Shown: piece by piece, positions 1-4,891 of the stretch
Numbering within the stretch: position 1 is the first letter of the stretch
Layout: each line of letters begins with the position of its first letter
Assembly: GCA_021734725.1 (NCBI GenBank)
Contig: JAIPIM010000263.1
Location: 1 to 5,866 of the forward strand
Direction of reading: 5' to 3'
Length of the DNA stretch: 5,866 nucleotides
Origin: Minisyncoccota bacterium
GTDB lineage: Bacteria > Verrucomicrobiota > Lentisphaeria > Oligosphaerales > MVZH01
Position numbers and translations under genes: made by a program
Notes under the pieces: model-generated
Told to the model about the DNA's origin: nothing
Seen by the model: the letters and a program-made list of their open reading frames with translations, nothing else
Database searches by the model: none

Positions 1-307
1 GCAGATACCACTCGCCGTGATAGGAAGCCAAATGCAGGGGCTCAATCTCATACGCGCGAATCTGGCCGTCGAAGCGCTGATAGCGCATCCGAACCCGCGC
101 GCACTGCTGCGCCGCCCGCGCCGCCGCTAACCAGATGTCCGGATTCTGCCGGGCGTAGTCCTCGCCCAGCACCGTGATCTGCTCGGTCAGCGCCGATGGC
201 TCCATGCTGATATGACCTTCCAGTGCCGAGGCCATTTTCGCCAGGGCCGCCTGCATATCCTGTTCACCCTGCAGGCGAACAAATTGTGGCCGAACAGAAA
301 ATTTCAT
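1..307 (-). pseudogene. WYL-domain transcriptional regulator, probable 5'-truncated remnant (also cut by window edge)
   Basis: Reading leftwards from an ATG at 307-305, an open frame runs off the left edge with about 102 residues visible. Its end holds the start of a WYL domain: RVRMRYQRFDGQIRAYEIEP, followed by LHLASYHGEWYL. This is the usual pattern of a basic strand, Y..FDG, I.P, and finally WYL. Known WYL regulators normally carry a winged-helix DNA-binding domain of roughly 60-80 residues and a linker before this point. Here only about 70 residues precede the domain and they look like linker (LQGEQDMQAALAKMASALEG). The frame stays open upstream of 307 but gives low-complexity, non-HTH sequence (TTGPVASNATGSHK). 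I infer that the DNA-binding half was lost where the recombinase segment begins. A WYL-only protein starting at 307, or at the internal ATG near 258, is the alternative. The WYL assignment is fairly sure; the pseudogene status is inference. Confidence 0.6.
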
Positions 308-317
308 TTTATGCGAA

Positions 318-361
318 CCTGTGGCGTTAGATGCAACAGGTCCTGTTGTAGAATGCCCCCG
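318..361 (+). promoter_or_regulatory. Recombinase upstream region: palindromic operator candidate and -10-like box
   Basis: A perfect inverted repeat, CAACAGG-T-CCTGTTG, lies at 334-348, and another CCTGT half-site at 318-322 pairs with ACAGG at 336-340. TAGAAT at 349-354 matches a sigma70 -10 box at five of six positions, but no good -35 is seen upstream. If it is used, transcription would start about one base before the ATG at 362, giving a nearly leaderless mRNA. This fits the absence of a Shine-Dalgarno there. The palindrome abuts the -10, a typical repressor position. Integron integrases are often LexA-controlled, but this palindrome does not match a LexA box I can name. Confidence 0.35.
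326..332 (+). other. Isolated integron core-site motif (GTTAGAT)
   Basis: GCGTTAGATGC is a textbook integron core (GTTRRRY, crossover between G and TT), in the same orientation as the array cores. No partner R'' (ATCTAAC) and no long hairpin were found to its left, so it is not a complete attC. It sits between the broken WYL reading frame and the recombinase start. It may be a simple or secondary recombination site, an attI-like relic, or chance, since the motif is short. Confidence 0.25.
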
Positions 362-1393
362 ATGAATACACAAACTGCCATGCTGAAAGCCCACGCCACA
401 TTCTCCGAGCCGCCACCCGTGCTGGATGCCTCCGCTTGGCCCGCCTTCTGGCGCGATCTGAAACACGTCCTCCGCGCCTGGGGCTTCCGGCCCGGAACCC
501 GACGCTTGTACCGCGCTGTCCTCCGCGGTCTGGCCCGGTCCTCCGGCCGGCCCCCGAGCCAACTCGAACCCCGCCACCTCGACGCCTATCTCAAGCGCCT
601 CGCAGGCCAAGACTGCTCCGCTTCCTGGATCGCCATGAACATCAGCGTCCTCCGCACGGTTTTCGAGAAATGCTGCCGACGGAGTCTCGTCGGAAGACGC
701 CCCGCTCCCCGGCGACCCTACATCCTTCCCCTGGTCCTCTCCCAGGAAGAAACCGCCCGCTTGCTCCGCGAAGCCACTTCCCCCCGCGACGCCCTGATCC
801 TCTCCCTGCTTTACGGCTGCGGACTCAAACCCGGCCAAATCCCCGCACTCCGCTGGGAACACTTCGACCCCGACCAATGCCAGCTGCGCCTCGAAGGCCG
901 AGCCATCCCACTGCCCGAAGGGCTCTTGCCAATCGTCCGCGCCGGACTCGAGCGCTGCGGCCCCGCCGAACTCGTCTTTCCCGGCCGATACCCAGGCGCC
1001 GCACTCTCCCAGCGTACCATTCACCGCGTCGTGCAGACCGCCACCCGCCAGGCCCAACTCGACCGGCCCGTCACTCCCATGACCCTGCGCAACTCCTTCG
1101 CCGTCCATCAGCTCCAGGCCGGACACTCCGTCCGCCAAGTCCAGGAATGGCTCGGGCTCGATGATATCGAATCCGTCCTGCGCTACTGCGCCTGCAACAG
1201 AATTGATGATTGCCGAATGAAGATTGACGATCTTATGCAATCGGCAATCGGCAATCCGCAATGGGCAATTATGGTCCCAATCATTCCCGTTCAAGACAGC
1301 ACACCGCCTTTCCCCGTCGAAAGCCCCTTGCAGTATTTCCTCGCCTGGTTTCGGAACCTCACCCGCTGGCGACCCCACCGCCCCTCCGGATAG
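362..1393 (+). CDS. Tyrosine recombinase (Xer/IntI-like) with degenerate catalytic site
   Basis: Start is taken as ATG 362 (MNTQTAMLKA; 343 aa). The frame is open back to 212, but those residues are not family-like. Residues about 26-105 form the N-terminal SAM-like core-binding domain of Xer/IntI proteins, and PLVLSQEETARLL (123-135) is the typical inter-domain junction. The catalytic domain follows. Box I, LLYGCGLKPGQIPALRWEHF (149-168), has K156 where the catalytic Arg belongs. Box II, PMTLRNSF (239-246), keeps R243 but has M240 for the usual His and N244 next to it. LGLDD (264-268) has L266 for His/Trp. Y275 (VLRYC) is present in the correct register. The beta-hairpin Lys is not evident (LRLEGRAIPL). 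The IntI-specific extra helix between boxes is missing, and the Arg-to-Arg interval is short. The family is certain. Activity is doubtful, and it may be a divergent, decayed or non-catalytic relative. The tail after about residue 280 is encoded by a repeat hairpin. Confidence 0.85.
   Translation: MNTQTAMLKAHATFSEPPPVLDASAWPAFWRDLKHVLRAWGFRPGTRRLYRAVLRGLARSSGRPPSQLEPRHLDAYLKRLAGQDCSASWIAMNISVLRTVFEKCCRRSLVGRRPAPRRPYILPLVLSQEETARLLREATSPRDALILSLLYGCGLKPGQIPALRWEHFDPDQCQLRLEGRAIPLPEGLLPIVRAGLERCGPAELVFPGRYPGAALSQRTIHRVVQTATRQAQLDRPVTPMTLRNSFAVHQLQAGHSVRQVQEWLGLDDIESVLRYCACNRIDDCRMKIDDLMQSAIGNPQWAIMVPIIPVQDSTPPFPVESPLQYFLAWFRNLTRWRPHRPSG
1202..1268. repeat. Back-to-back heptamer repeats forming a hairpin
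   Basis: Four degenerate 7-bp units, ATTGATG, ATTGCCG, AATGAAG and ATTGACG (1202-1229), are followed after a short AT-rich loop by units in the opposite sense: TATGCAA, TCGGCAA, TCGGCAA, TCCGCAA and TGGGCAA (1234-1268). The two arms are complementary (GATTGCCGA against TCGGCAATC), so the stretch can fold as one hairpin. It lies in frame inside the recombinase gene, just downstream of the catalytic Tyr codon, and rewrites the C-terminus (residues about 281-302). Such heptamers are mobile or amplified intergenic repeats in several bacterial groups; assignment to a named family is not possible here. The hairpin could also attenuate transcription. Confidence 0.7.
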
Positions 1394-1499
1394 CCCCGCG
1401 CGCCGCACCCAAACAACCGGCCCCGTAACCCCCAACGCAACCCGTCTGCCCAAAACCACCCCGGCGCACCCTCCCACGCCCGCCACGCGAATTTCACCC

Positions 1500-1528
1500 T
1501 TGACTTCCCGGCCGGTTTGCGCAGAATT
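1500..1528 (+). promoter_or_regulatory. Candidate cassette promoter (Pc-like), reading into the array
   Basis: TTGACT at 1500-1505 matches the -35 consensus at five of six positions. CAGAAT at 1522-1527 (spacer 16) or AGAATT at 1523-1528 (spacer 17) could serve as the -10. Transcription would start near 1534, about 115 bp before the first core site, and would run through cassette 1 onward. The position is where an integron common promoter would be expected when integrase and cassettes read the same way. The call rests on sequence match only. Confidence 0.45.
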
Positions 1529-1537
1529 CAGTCCAAT

Positions 1538-1639
1538 ATGAATGCCGGGATGTCCATAAGACCGAAGCAAAAGGAGCGAACCGCCGCTGTGCGCGCCGAA
1601 TCTGACCGCAAGACCGGTCTTTCAGCCGTGCACCGCTAG
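1538..1639 (+). CDS. Possible 33-residue leader ORF upstream of the first cassette
   Basis: ATG 1538 to TAG 1637-1639 encodes MNAGMSIRPKQKERTAAVRA and 13 further residues, rich in Arg and Lys. No Shine-Dalgarno precedes it. It starts just after the predicted transcription start and stops 9 bp before the first core site. In class 1 integrons a short ORF in the attI region is known to help translate the first cassette, so the position is suggestive. An ORF this short can easily arise by chance, and there is no homology that I recognise. Confidence 0.2.
   Translation: MNAGMSIRPKQKERTAAVRAESDRKTGLSAVHR
1610..1621. promoter_or_regulatory. 12-bp perfect palindrome in leader
   Basis: AAGACCGGTCTT is fully self-complementary and lies 28 bp before the first core site, inside the leader transcript. 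With no loop it is a poor RNA hairpin, so a dimeric protein-binding site is more likely than a terminator. Function unknown. Confidence 0.25.
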
Positions 1640-1648
1640 AATAATTCT

Positions 1649-1655
1649 GTTGGGC
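1649..1655 (+). other. First core site (attI/cassette 1 junction)
   Basis: GTTGGGC fits GTTRRRY perfectly and is complementary to the R'' box GCCCAAC of the attC that closes cassette 1. Crossover is expected between G1649 and T1650. No hairpin partner lies to its left, as expected for attI rather than attC. The cassette's ribosome site AGGAGG begins at 1656, directly against the core. Confidence 0.8.
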
Positions 1656-1667
1656 AGGAGGAAGACT

Positions 1668-2150
1668 ATGAAACTTGCGCGATTCGCAGTGGCCGCTGCC
1701 GCCATCCTTGCTGCAACGCTGTGTCTTGCGGAATCTTTTCGGAGCCACAGCGCCGGCGGGATGTGGTACGGGAAATATGTGTGGGCAAGATTCACTGATG
1801 AGACGTTCGTTGACCAGCCAACCTGGAGTCTGATCCAGACGTCCGAGCCCCCGCTGAAAGCCTCGCAGGCCTGTAAGATCGCGACGGCGTATGTTGCGGA
1901 GACCAAGGCCGACCAGCTTACGTATGCCATCGAGAGTGTGGCGGTGACACGGTACTTCGATACGGACTATTGGTTCTACAATGTCCACTTCGAGTCTGTT
2001 GTCGAATCGGGTGATGACTCATGGCAGGCATTGGAACCCTATCGAACGCTGCTTGCCCAAGGCGTTTACCCTCCAAGCACGAATGTGCCTCCAAGGCTGA
2101 ATGTCTTCATTCTCATGTCTGGTGAAGTTATGAACTTGGAGGAGATGTAG
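1668..2150 (+). CDS. Cassette 1: secreted hypothetical protein, PepSY-like pattern
   Basis: ATG 1668 is preceded by AGGAGG (1656-1661) at good spacing; it is preferred over the in-frame TTG at 1650. The product is 160 aa. Residues 1-21 (MKLARFAVAAAAILAATLCLA) form a Sec signal peptide with LCLA before the likely cleavage site, so the protein is exported. The mature part has a region PPLKASQACKIATAYVAETK (helix) followed by strands (TYAIESVAVTRYF, YWFYNVHFESV) and a late FILMSGEVMNLEEM strand. This helix-then-sheet layout ending in a 'vlvLmdG.v'-like strand resembles small PepSY-type or similar periplasmic proteins, but I do not recognise the family with confidence. The stop TAG sits three bases before the attC. 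As the first cassette it is best placed for expression from the leader promoter. Function unknown. Confidence 0.82.
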   Translation: MKLARFAVAAAAILAATLCLAESFRSHSAGGMWYGKYVWARFTDETFVDQPTWSLIQTSEPPLKASQACKIATAYVAETKADQLTYAIESVAVTRYFDTDYWFYNVHFESVVESGDDSWQALEPYRTLLAQGVYPPSTNVPPRLNVFILMSGEVMNLEEM

Positions 2151-2153
2151 GAT

Positions 2154-2236
2154 GCCCAACAAGACGCCTCGACACGTACGCTGAAAGGCCGCCGCAGACG
2201 GCGTCCTTCCAGCGCCGGTCAGGCGCGACGTTCGAT
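2154..2236 (+). other. attC site of cassette 1
   Basis: R'' GCCCAAC (2154-2160) and R' GTTCGAT (2230-2236) flank a hairpin. GCCT 2166-2169 pairs with AGGC 2221-2224, CGCTG 2179-2183 with CAGCG 2210-2214, AAGG with CCTT, and CGCCG 2190-2194 with CGGCG 2199-2203. Unpaired bases break the stem as in known attC sites. Total length is 83 bp. R'' exactly complements the core at 1649. Confidence 0.9.
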
Positions 2237-2250
2237 GAGGAGGATGACGT

Positions 2251-2523
2251 ATGAGCCACTATGGGAATCTTGGAGCGCTGGCTTTTCGGATCTTGGCGGT
2301 GATTGCTTTCTTTATCGGCATCAGCGGACTGCTGTACTGGATTCCGACCGTTTCCCGTCTGGCGGAGACCGCCCCTCGGTATGCGGATGCATACGCCAGA
2401 GCCGGTTCCAGCGTCTTCTACACTTTCGGCGGAATCGTCCTGTTTTTTCTGGGAAGACCGCTCGGCAGACTCGTGTCATGGGGACTGGAGATGAAAGACA
2501 TCGAACCAGGCGTCGGAAGGTAG
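2251..2523 (+). CDS. Cassette 2: small two-helix membrane protein
   Basis: ATG 2251 follows a strong AGGAGG (2238-2243) that lies immediately after the core site, so the cassette carries its own ribosome site. The product is 90 aa. Two hydrophobic stretches, residues about 8-31 (ALAFRILAVIAFFIGISGLL) and about 53-77 (SVFYTFGGIVLFFLGRPLGR), predict two transmembrane helices joined by a short polar loop (SRLAETAPRYADAYARAG). The last eight or so residues (DIEPGVGR) and the TAG stop are encoded by the left arm of the attC, so the C-terminus is shaped by the recombination site. No family is recognised. Membrane location is well supported; function is unknown. Confidence 0.8.
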   Translation: MSHYGNLGALAFRILAVIAFFIGISGLLYWIPTVSRLAETAPRYADAYARAGSSVFYTFGGIVLFFLGRPLGRLVSWGLEMKDIEPGVGR

Positions 2524-2567
2524 CTCGACCCGCGGCGGGTCTCGCACCTTCAACGCCATCGTTCGCT
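2500..2567 (+). other. attC site of cassette 2
   Basis: R'' ATCGAAC (2500-2506) and R' GTTCGCT (2561-2567) enclose a near-perfect stem. GGCGT 2509-2513 pairs with the ACGCC arm near 2553-2557, GAAGGT 2516-2521 with ACCTTC 2546-2551, and GACCCGC 2527-2533 with GCGGGTC 2535-2541. Length is 68 bp. R'' complements the core at 2230. It overlaps the end of the cassette 2 gene. Confidence 0.9.
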
Positions 2568-2578
2568 AAAAAAATAAT

Positions 2579-2782
2579 ATGAATTCAATTTTCAGAATAA
2601 TAGTGATCTCGATCTTTGGAACAGCGCAATTTCTCCTGGTACTGGGTGGCGTCAAATATTACGGACAAGGCCATATCGGAAAAGAATTGCTTAGCATTAT
2701 CGCGAGTGGAGTCGCCCTGGTTTCTATTGTCTGGCCCGCATACATGCTCAAATCATTGAAACCACCAGGAAATGAAAAATAG
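2579..2782 (+). CDS. Cassette 3: small two-helix membrane protein
   Basis: The product is 67 aa from ATG 2579, only 12 bases after the core. The leader (CTAAAAAAATAAT) is A/T-rich and has no Shine-Dalgarno, unlike cassettes 1 and 2, so translation may rely on the A-rich leader or on coupling. Residues about 4-25 (IFRIIVISIFGTAQFLLVLG) and about 37-56 (ELLSIIASGVALVSIVWPAY) are hydrophobic and predict two membrane helices. The tail is short, polar and basic (MLKSLKPPGNEK). The gene is visibly more A/T-rich than the recombinase segment, suggesting a separate origin. No family is recognised. The complete cassette is only about 279 bp, so a small gene is all it can hold. Confidence 0.75.
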   Translation: MNSIFRIIVISIFGTAQFLLVLGGVKYYGQGHIGKELLSIIASGVALVSIVWPAYMLKSLKPPGNEK

Positions 2783-2783
2783 A

Positions 2784-2846
2784 AGCGAACAACCGGGTCC
2801 ACCTTACGCGCCGCAAGCGGCGCGACGGTGACCCGTGACGTTCGAT
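2784..2846 (+). other. attC site of cassette 3
   Basis: R'' AGCGAAC (2784-2790) and R' GTTCGAT (2840-2846) enclose ACCGGGT pairing with ACCCGT, CACC with GGTG, and a perfect 8-bp tip stem CGCGCCGC 2807-2814 with GCGGCGCG 2817-2824. Length is 63 bp. R'' complements the core at 2561. Confidence 0.9.
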
Positions 2847-3162
2847 GCAACAGATGAACATGAGAACGCTATGCTCAGTTATCGTACTGGTCGCGCTGGT
2901 CGCCGGGTGCAACAGGGCGGCCGACCTGTCATTCGATGCTATCGAGATGGGGACGAAGCGGTCCACATTCGAAGCAAGTGCGGGCGAGTCGTTGATGACG
3001 ACGACCAATGCCGACGGAACCCTCACGTGCAACTACATTTGGCGTCGCGGCGGACGGATATCAGGGGATCGCCGTTCCAGAGGCGGCGATGCCATCAGCG
3101 GCGCCGTCATCCTCTACAGCAACGGAGTTGTGGTGGGCAAGTATCCCGTCCTGACTAGGTGA
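2845..3162 (+). CDS. Cassette 4: small lipoprotein, BamE/SmpA-like pattern
   Basis: Candidate starts are ATG 2845 (inside the core site, 105 aa), 2854 and 2860; none has a clear Shine-Dalgarno. The 2860 start gives the most compact signal, MRTLCSVIVLVALVAGC, so the true start is open. VAGC is a good lipobox, predicting lipid attachment on that Cys and export to the envelope. The mature part is about 84 residues: FDAIEMGTKRSTFEASAGES, then strands TCNYIWRR and AVILYSNGVVVGKY. A 'G-x-x-x-x-x-F' opening and a closing strand with NG-turn recall small lipoproteins of the SmpA/OmlA (BamE) fold. I cannot claim that family from sequence alone. It ends 11 bp before its attC. Confidence 0.75.
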   Translation: MQQMNMRTLCSVIVLVALVAGCNRAADLSFDAIEMGTKRSTFEASAGESLMTTTNADGTLTCNYIWRRGGRISGDRRSRGGDAISGAVILYSNGVVVGKYPVLTR

Positions 3163-3173
3163 ACACGAGGAGC

Positions 3174-3241
3174 ATCGAACAACGGCAGCCAGGCTAGAGT
3201 TCGCCCTGCGGGCTCACTCAGCCTGCTGCCGGGCGTTGGCA
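3174..3241 (+). other. attC site of cassette 4
   Basis: R'' ATCGAAC (3174-3180) and R' GTTGGCA (3235-3241). CGGCAG 3183-3188 pairs with CTGCCG 3226-3231, CAGGCT 3190-3195 with AGCCTG 3220-3225 (C3189 is left extrahelical), then GAG and GCCC with GGGC and CTC. Length is 68 bp. R'' complements the core at 2840. Confidence 0.9.
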
Positions 3242-3247
3242 GCACGG

Positions 3248-3874
3248 ATGAATAAGATGAAACTATTACCAGTGATCGCACTCCTGTTGGCGGCGGGCTG
3301 CCAGACGACGCAGCCACCGCAAATTGCACAACAGGCAGAACGCACGGAACCGAGCACATCACACCCATTCTCGGAGATGCGTTTTCCTGACGAAGTTGGC
3401 GCGTTTCGCAAGGGCGAGATCAAACGATACGATCGCGCCGGCCGCGATGTGTCGGTAGCCTACAATCTCGCCCGCCTCGGCTCCGCCGTGGCGGGAACCG
3501 TCTACGTCTACCCGGCACCAATTGATGTGAAGGTCTTGCCCATACCGAAGGTCGGCGAAGCCCCTGAGTGGTTCGTGAAGAATCACACAGAGGAGATCAA
3601 GAAGCAGATCATACAACATCACACAGGTGCGCAGATCTTGTCGGAGGATGATGTTGAAATCGATCAGGCATCGGGCATGCAGAAGGGGCGGCGGGTCCTG
3701 TTCCAGTACACAGAGAACACCCCTTATGGTCCCCAGCCGTTCCTCTCAGAGATGCTTCTGTTCACCCACGGAAAGTGGTTCGTCAAATACAGATTCACCT
3801 ACCTGAGAGACTACAAGTCGGTCGTCAGAAGGGACATCGACGAACTTGTTGAGGCGCTGAAGTGGCCACAATGA
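3248..3874 (+). CDS. Cassette 5: lipoprotein of unknown function
   Basis: ATG 3248 is chosen over the in-frame TTG 3236 because it gives a clean lipoprotein signal, MNKMKLLPVIALLLAAGC (lipobox AAGC, Cys18). The product is 208 aa. After a Gln/Thr/Pro-rich linker (QTTQPPQIAQQAERTEPSTS) comes a globular part opening with RFPDEVGAFRKGEIKRYDRA, then DVSVAYNL and AGTVYVYPAP. Further on are a helix EWFVKNHTEEIKKQIIQHHT and strands RRVLFQYTE, PFLSEMLLFTH and KWFVKYRFTYL, ending in a helix ELVEALKWPQ. The 'FP..VG.F..GE...YD..G.D.SV.YN' opening recurs, as I recall, in unnamed secreted bacterial proteins, but no function is attached to it. Ribosome site is weak. The gene ends 4 bp before its attC. It is envelope-located, and it is the fifth such product in a row. 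Confidence 0.82.
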   Translation: MNKMKLLPVIALLLAAGCQTTQPPQIAQQAERTEPSTSHPFSEMRFPDEVGAFRKGEIKRYDRAGRDVSVAYNLARLGSAVAGTVYVYPAPIDVKVLPIPKVGEAPEWFVKNHTEEIKKQIIQHHTGAQILSEDDVEIDQASGMQKGRRVLFQYTENTPYGPQPFLSEMLLFTHGKWFVKYRFTYLRDYKSVVRRDIDELVEALKWPQ

Positions 3875-3878
3875 GGGC

Positions 3879-3940
3879 TGCCAACAACCGCCTGCATGAT
3901 ATTCTCGCTCCGCTCGAAATCATGAGGCGGGGCGTTCGGT
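3879..3940 (+). other. attC site of cassette 5
   Basis: R'' TGCCAAC (3879-3885) and R' GTTCGGT (3934-3940). CCGCCT 3888-3893 pairs with AGGCGG 3925-3930, and CATGAT 3895-3900 with ATCATG 3919-3924 at the same register. The tip is TTC/GAA with a C/G-rich loop. Length is 62 bp, the shortest here. R'' complements the core at 3235. Confidence 0.9.
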
Positions 3941-3949
3941 CAGAGAAGA

Positions 3950-4882
3950 ATGAATTTCACAGCCATAGATTTCGAGACCGCAAATTCTTCACGCGGGTCT
4001 GCGTGTGCGGTCGGATTCTGCACCGTGCAAGACGGACAGATCATTCGGTGCAACCAACGGTTCATCCGTCCGGAACCACTGTACTTCTCCCCTTTCAATG
4101 TTTCGATTCACGGGATCACTGAAGCAGATGTCGCGGATGCCCCTGCGTTTGCGGATATCTGGCCCGAAATGCTTGCCAGCATTTCTGGGCCGTTGGTCGC
4201 CCACAATGCATCCTTCGACATCAGCGTAATTCGCCGTTCCCTAGACGACGCCGGTCTTGAGTATCCCGACCTCGATTATTACTGCACCCGCGTCATGGCG
4301 AAGCTCGCTTGGCCGGGCATGCCGACATACGGATTAAACCATTTAGCACAACATCTCGGACTCAGTTTCCAGCACCACAATGCAGCAGAAGATGCCAAAG
4401 CATGCGCCGTTCTGGCGTTGGAGGCTTGCCGCGTTCGTGGAGTTGAAGAATTGTGGGAATTGGATGAGCCATTCGTCTTCTCTGGGGGGCGATTGTACCC
4501 TGGTGGATACACGCCCTGCAATGGACGAGGTAAAGACCCATCGATCCGAAGCGGCAGCTCGCACAAGCTACGAGCTGCTGACGTGTCAGCCACGGTGAAA
4601 GAGTTTGATGCTTCGCATCCTTTTTACGGCAAACGTTTCATTTTCACAGGGGGCATGACCGCCCTTCTGCGTAAGGATGCTATGCAGGCTGTTGTTGACC
4701 ACGGTGGCGCATGCCACGATACGGTTCGACAGGATACCGACTATCTTGTCTTGGGTCAAAAAGGCTACATCGGCTACGGTGCAGGCCACAAGAGTTCGAA
4801 AATGAAAAAGGCAGAAGAGATGCTGGCCAAGGGCCTTTCGATTGAGATTATATCGGAAGCTGACTTCGTCAGTCTTCTGTAG
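3950..4882 (+). CDS. Cassette 6 gene A: DEDDh 3'-5' exonuclease with C-terminal BRCT domain
   Basis: The product is 310 aa from ATG 3950, 9 bp after the core, with a weak purine-rich ribosome site (AGAGAAGA). Residues 1-165 form a DnaQ/epsilon-like exonuclease. Exo I is AIDFET with D7 and E9. Exo II is LVAHNASFD with D90. Exo III is HHNAAEDA with H143 and D148. All metal-binding and general-base residues of the DEDDh class are therefore present, predicting activity on DNA or RNA 3' ends. A linker (about 166-222) leads to a BRCT domain (about 223-308: HPFYGKRFIFTGG, GGACHDTVRQDTDYLVLG, ISEADFVSLL), a protein- or DNA-end-binding module also found in bacterial ligase LigA. This two-domain build is familiar among free-standing DnaQ-like proteins. 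Its stop overlaps the ribosome site of gene B, so the two are translated as a pair. Repair or anti-phage roles are both possible. Confidence 0.92.
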   Translation: MNFTAIDFETANSSRGSACAVGFCTVQDGQIIRCNQRFIRPEPLYFSPFNVSIHGITEADVADAPAFADIWPEMLASISGPLVAHNASFDISVIRRSLDDAGLEYPDLDYYCTRVMAKLAWPGMPTYGLNHLAQHLGLSFQHHNAAEDAKACAVLALEACRVRGVEELWELDEPFVFSGGRLYPGGYTPCNGRGKDPSIRSGSSHKLRAADVSATVKEFDASHPFYGKRFIFTGGMTALLRKDAMQAVVDHGGACHDTVRQDTDYLVLGQKGYIGYGAGHKSSKMKKAEEMLAKGLSIEIISEADFVSLL

Positions 4883-4891
4883 GAGGAAAGC

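Larger units (their letters stand above)
1394..1648. other. Leader / presumptive attI region without a convincing gene
   Basis: This stretch lies between the recombinase stop and the first core site. It begins pyrimidine- and GC-rich (1394-1490) with no family-like protein in any frame. It then holds a promoter candidate, a 33-codon ORF and a 12-bp palindrome, listed separately. By position it should contain attI, the primary insertion site, but attI sequences are not conserved between integrons and I can only identify the core at its right end. Confidence 0.45.

Noticed and set aside
277..332. Complete attC ending at the core motif 326-332, pairing with GGCGAAC upstream
   Set aside because: R'' does not complement GTTAGAT and no inner arm pairs in either orientation, unlike the six true sites.
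436..1164. Long plus-strand ORF rich in Arg and Pro overlapping the recombinase
   Set aside because: Composition is that of a GC-rich frame-shadow; the overlapping frame carries clear recombinase domains.
362..1393. Calling the recombinase intI outright
   Set aside because: The IntI-specific extra segment between boxes is absent and the active site is degenerate, so only Xer/IntI-like tyrosine recombinase is supportable.
1224..1541. 105-codon plus-strand ORF after the recombinase
   Set aside because: Begins in the heptamer repeat, is Pro/Thr-rich low complexity, and lacks a ribosome site.
1494..1988. 164-codon minus-strand ORF across the leader and cassette 1
   Set aside because: It spans a recombination boundary, shows no family features, and opposes a gene with signal peptide and strong ribosome site.
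2521..2557. Hairpin after cassette 2 as a rho-independent terminator, given the A-rich run that follows
   Set aside because: The downstream run is A, not T, on the coding strand, and the hairpin is fully explained as attC.
4279..4593. Minus-strand ORF of 104 codons inside the exonuclease gene
   Set aside because: Antisense shadow of a gene with complete catalytic motifs.
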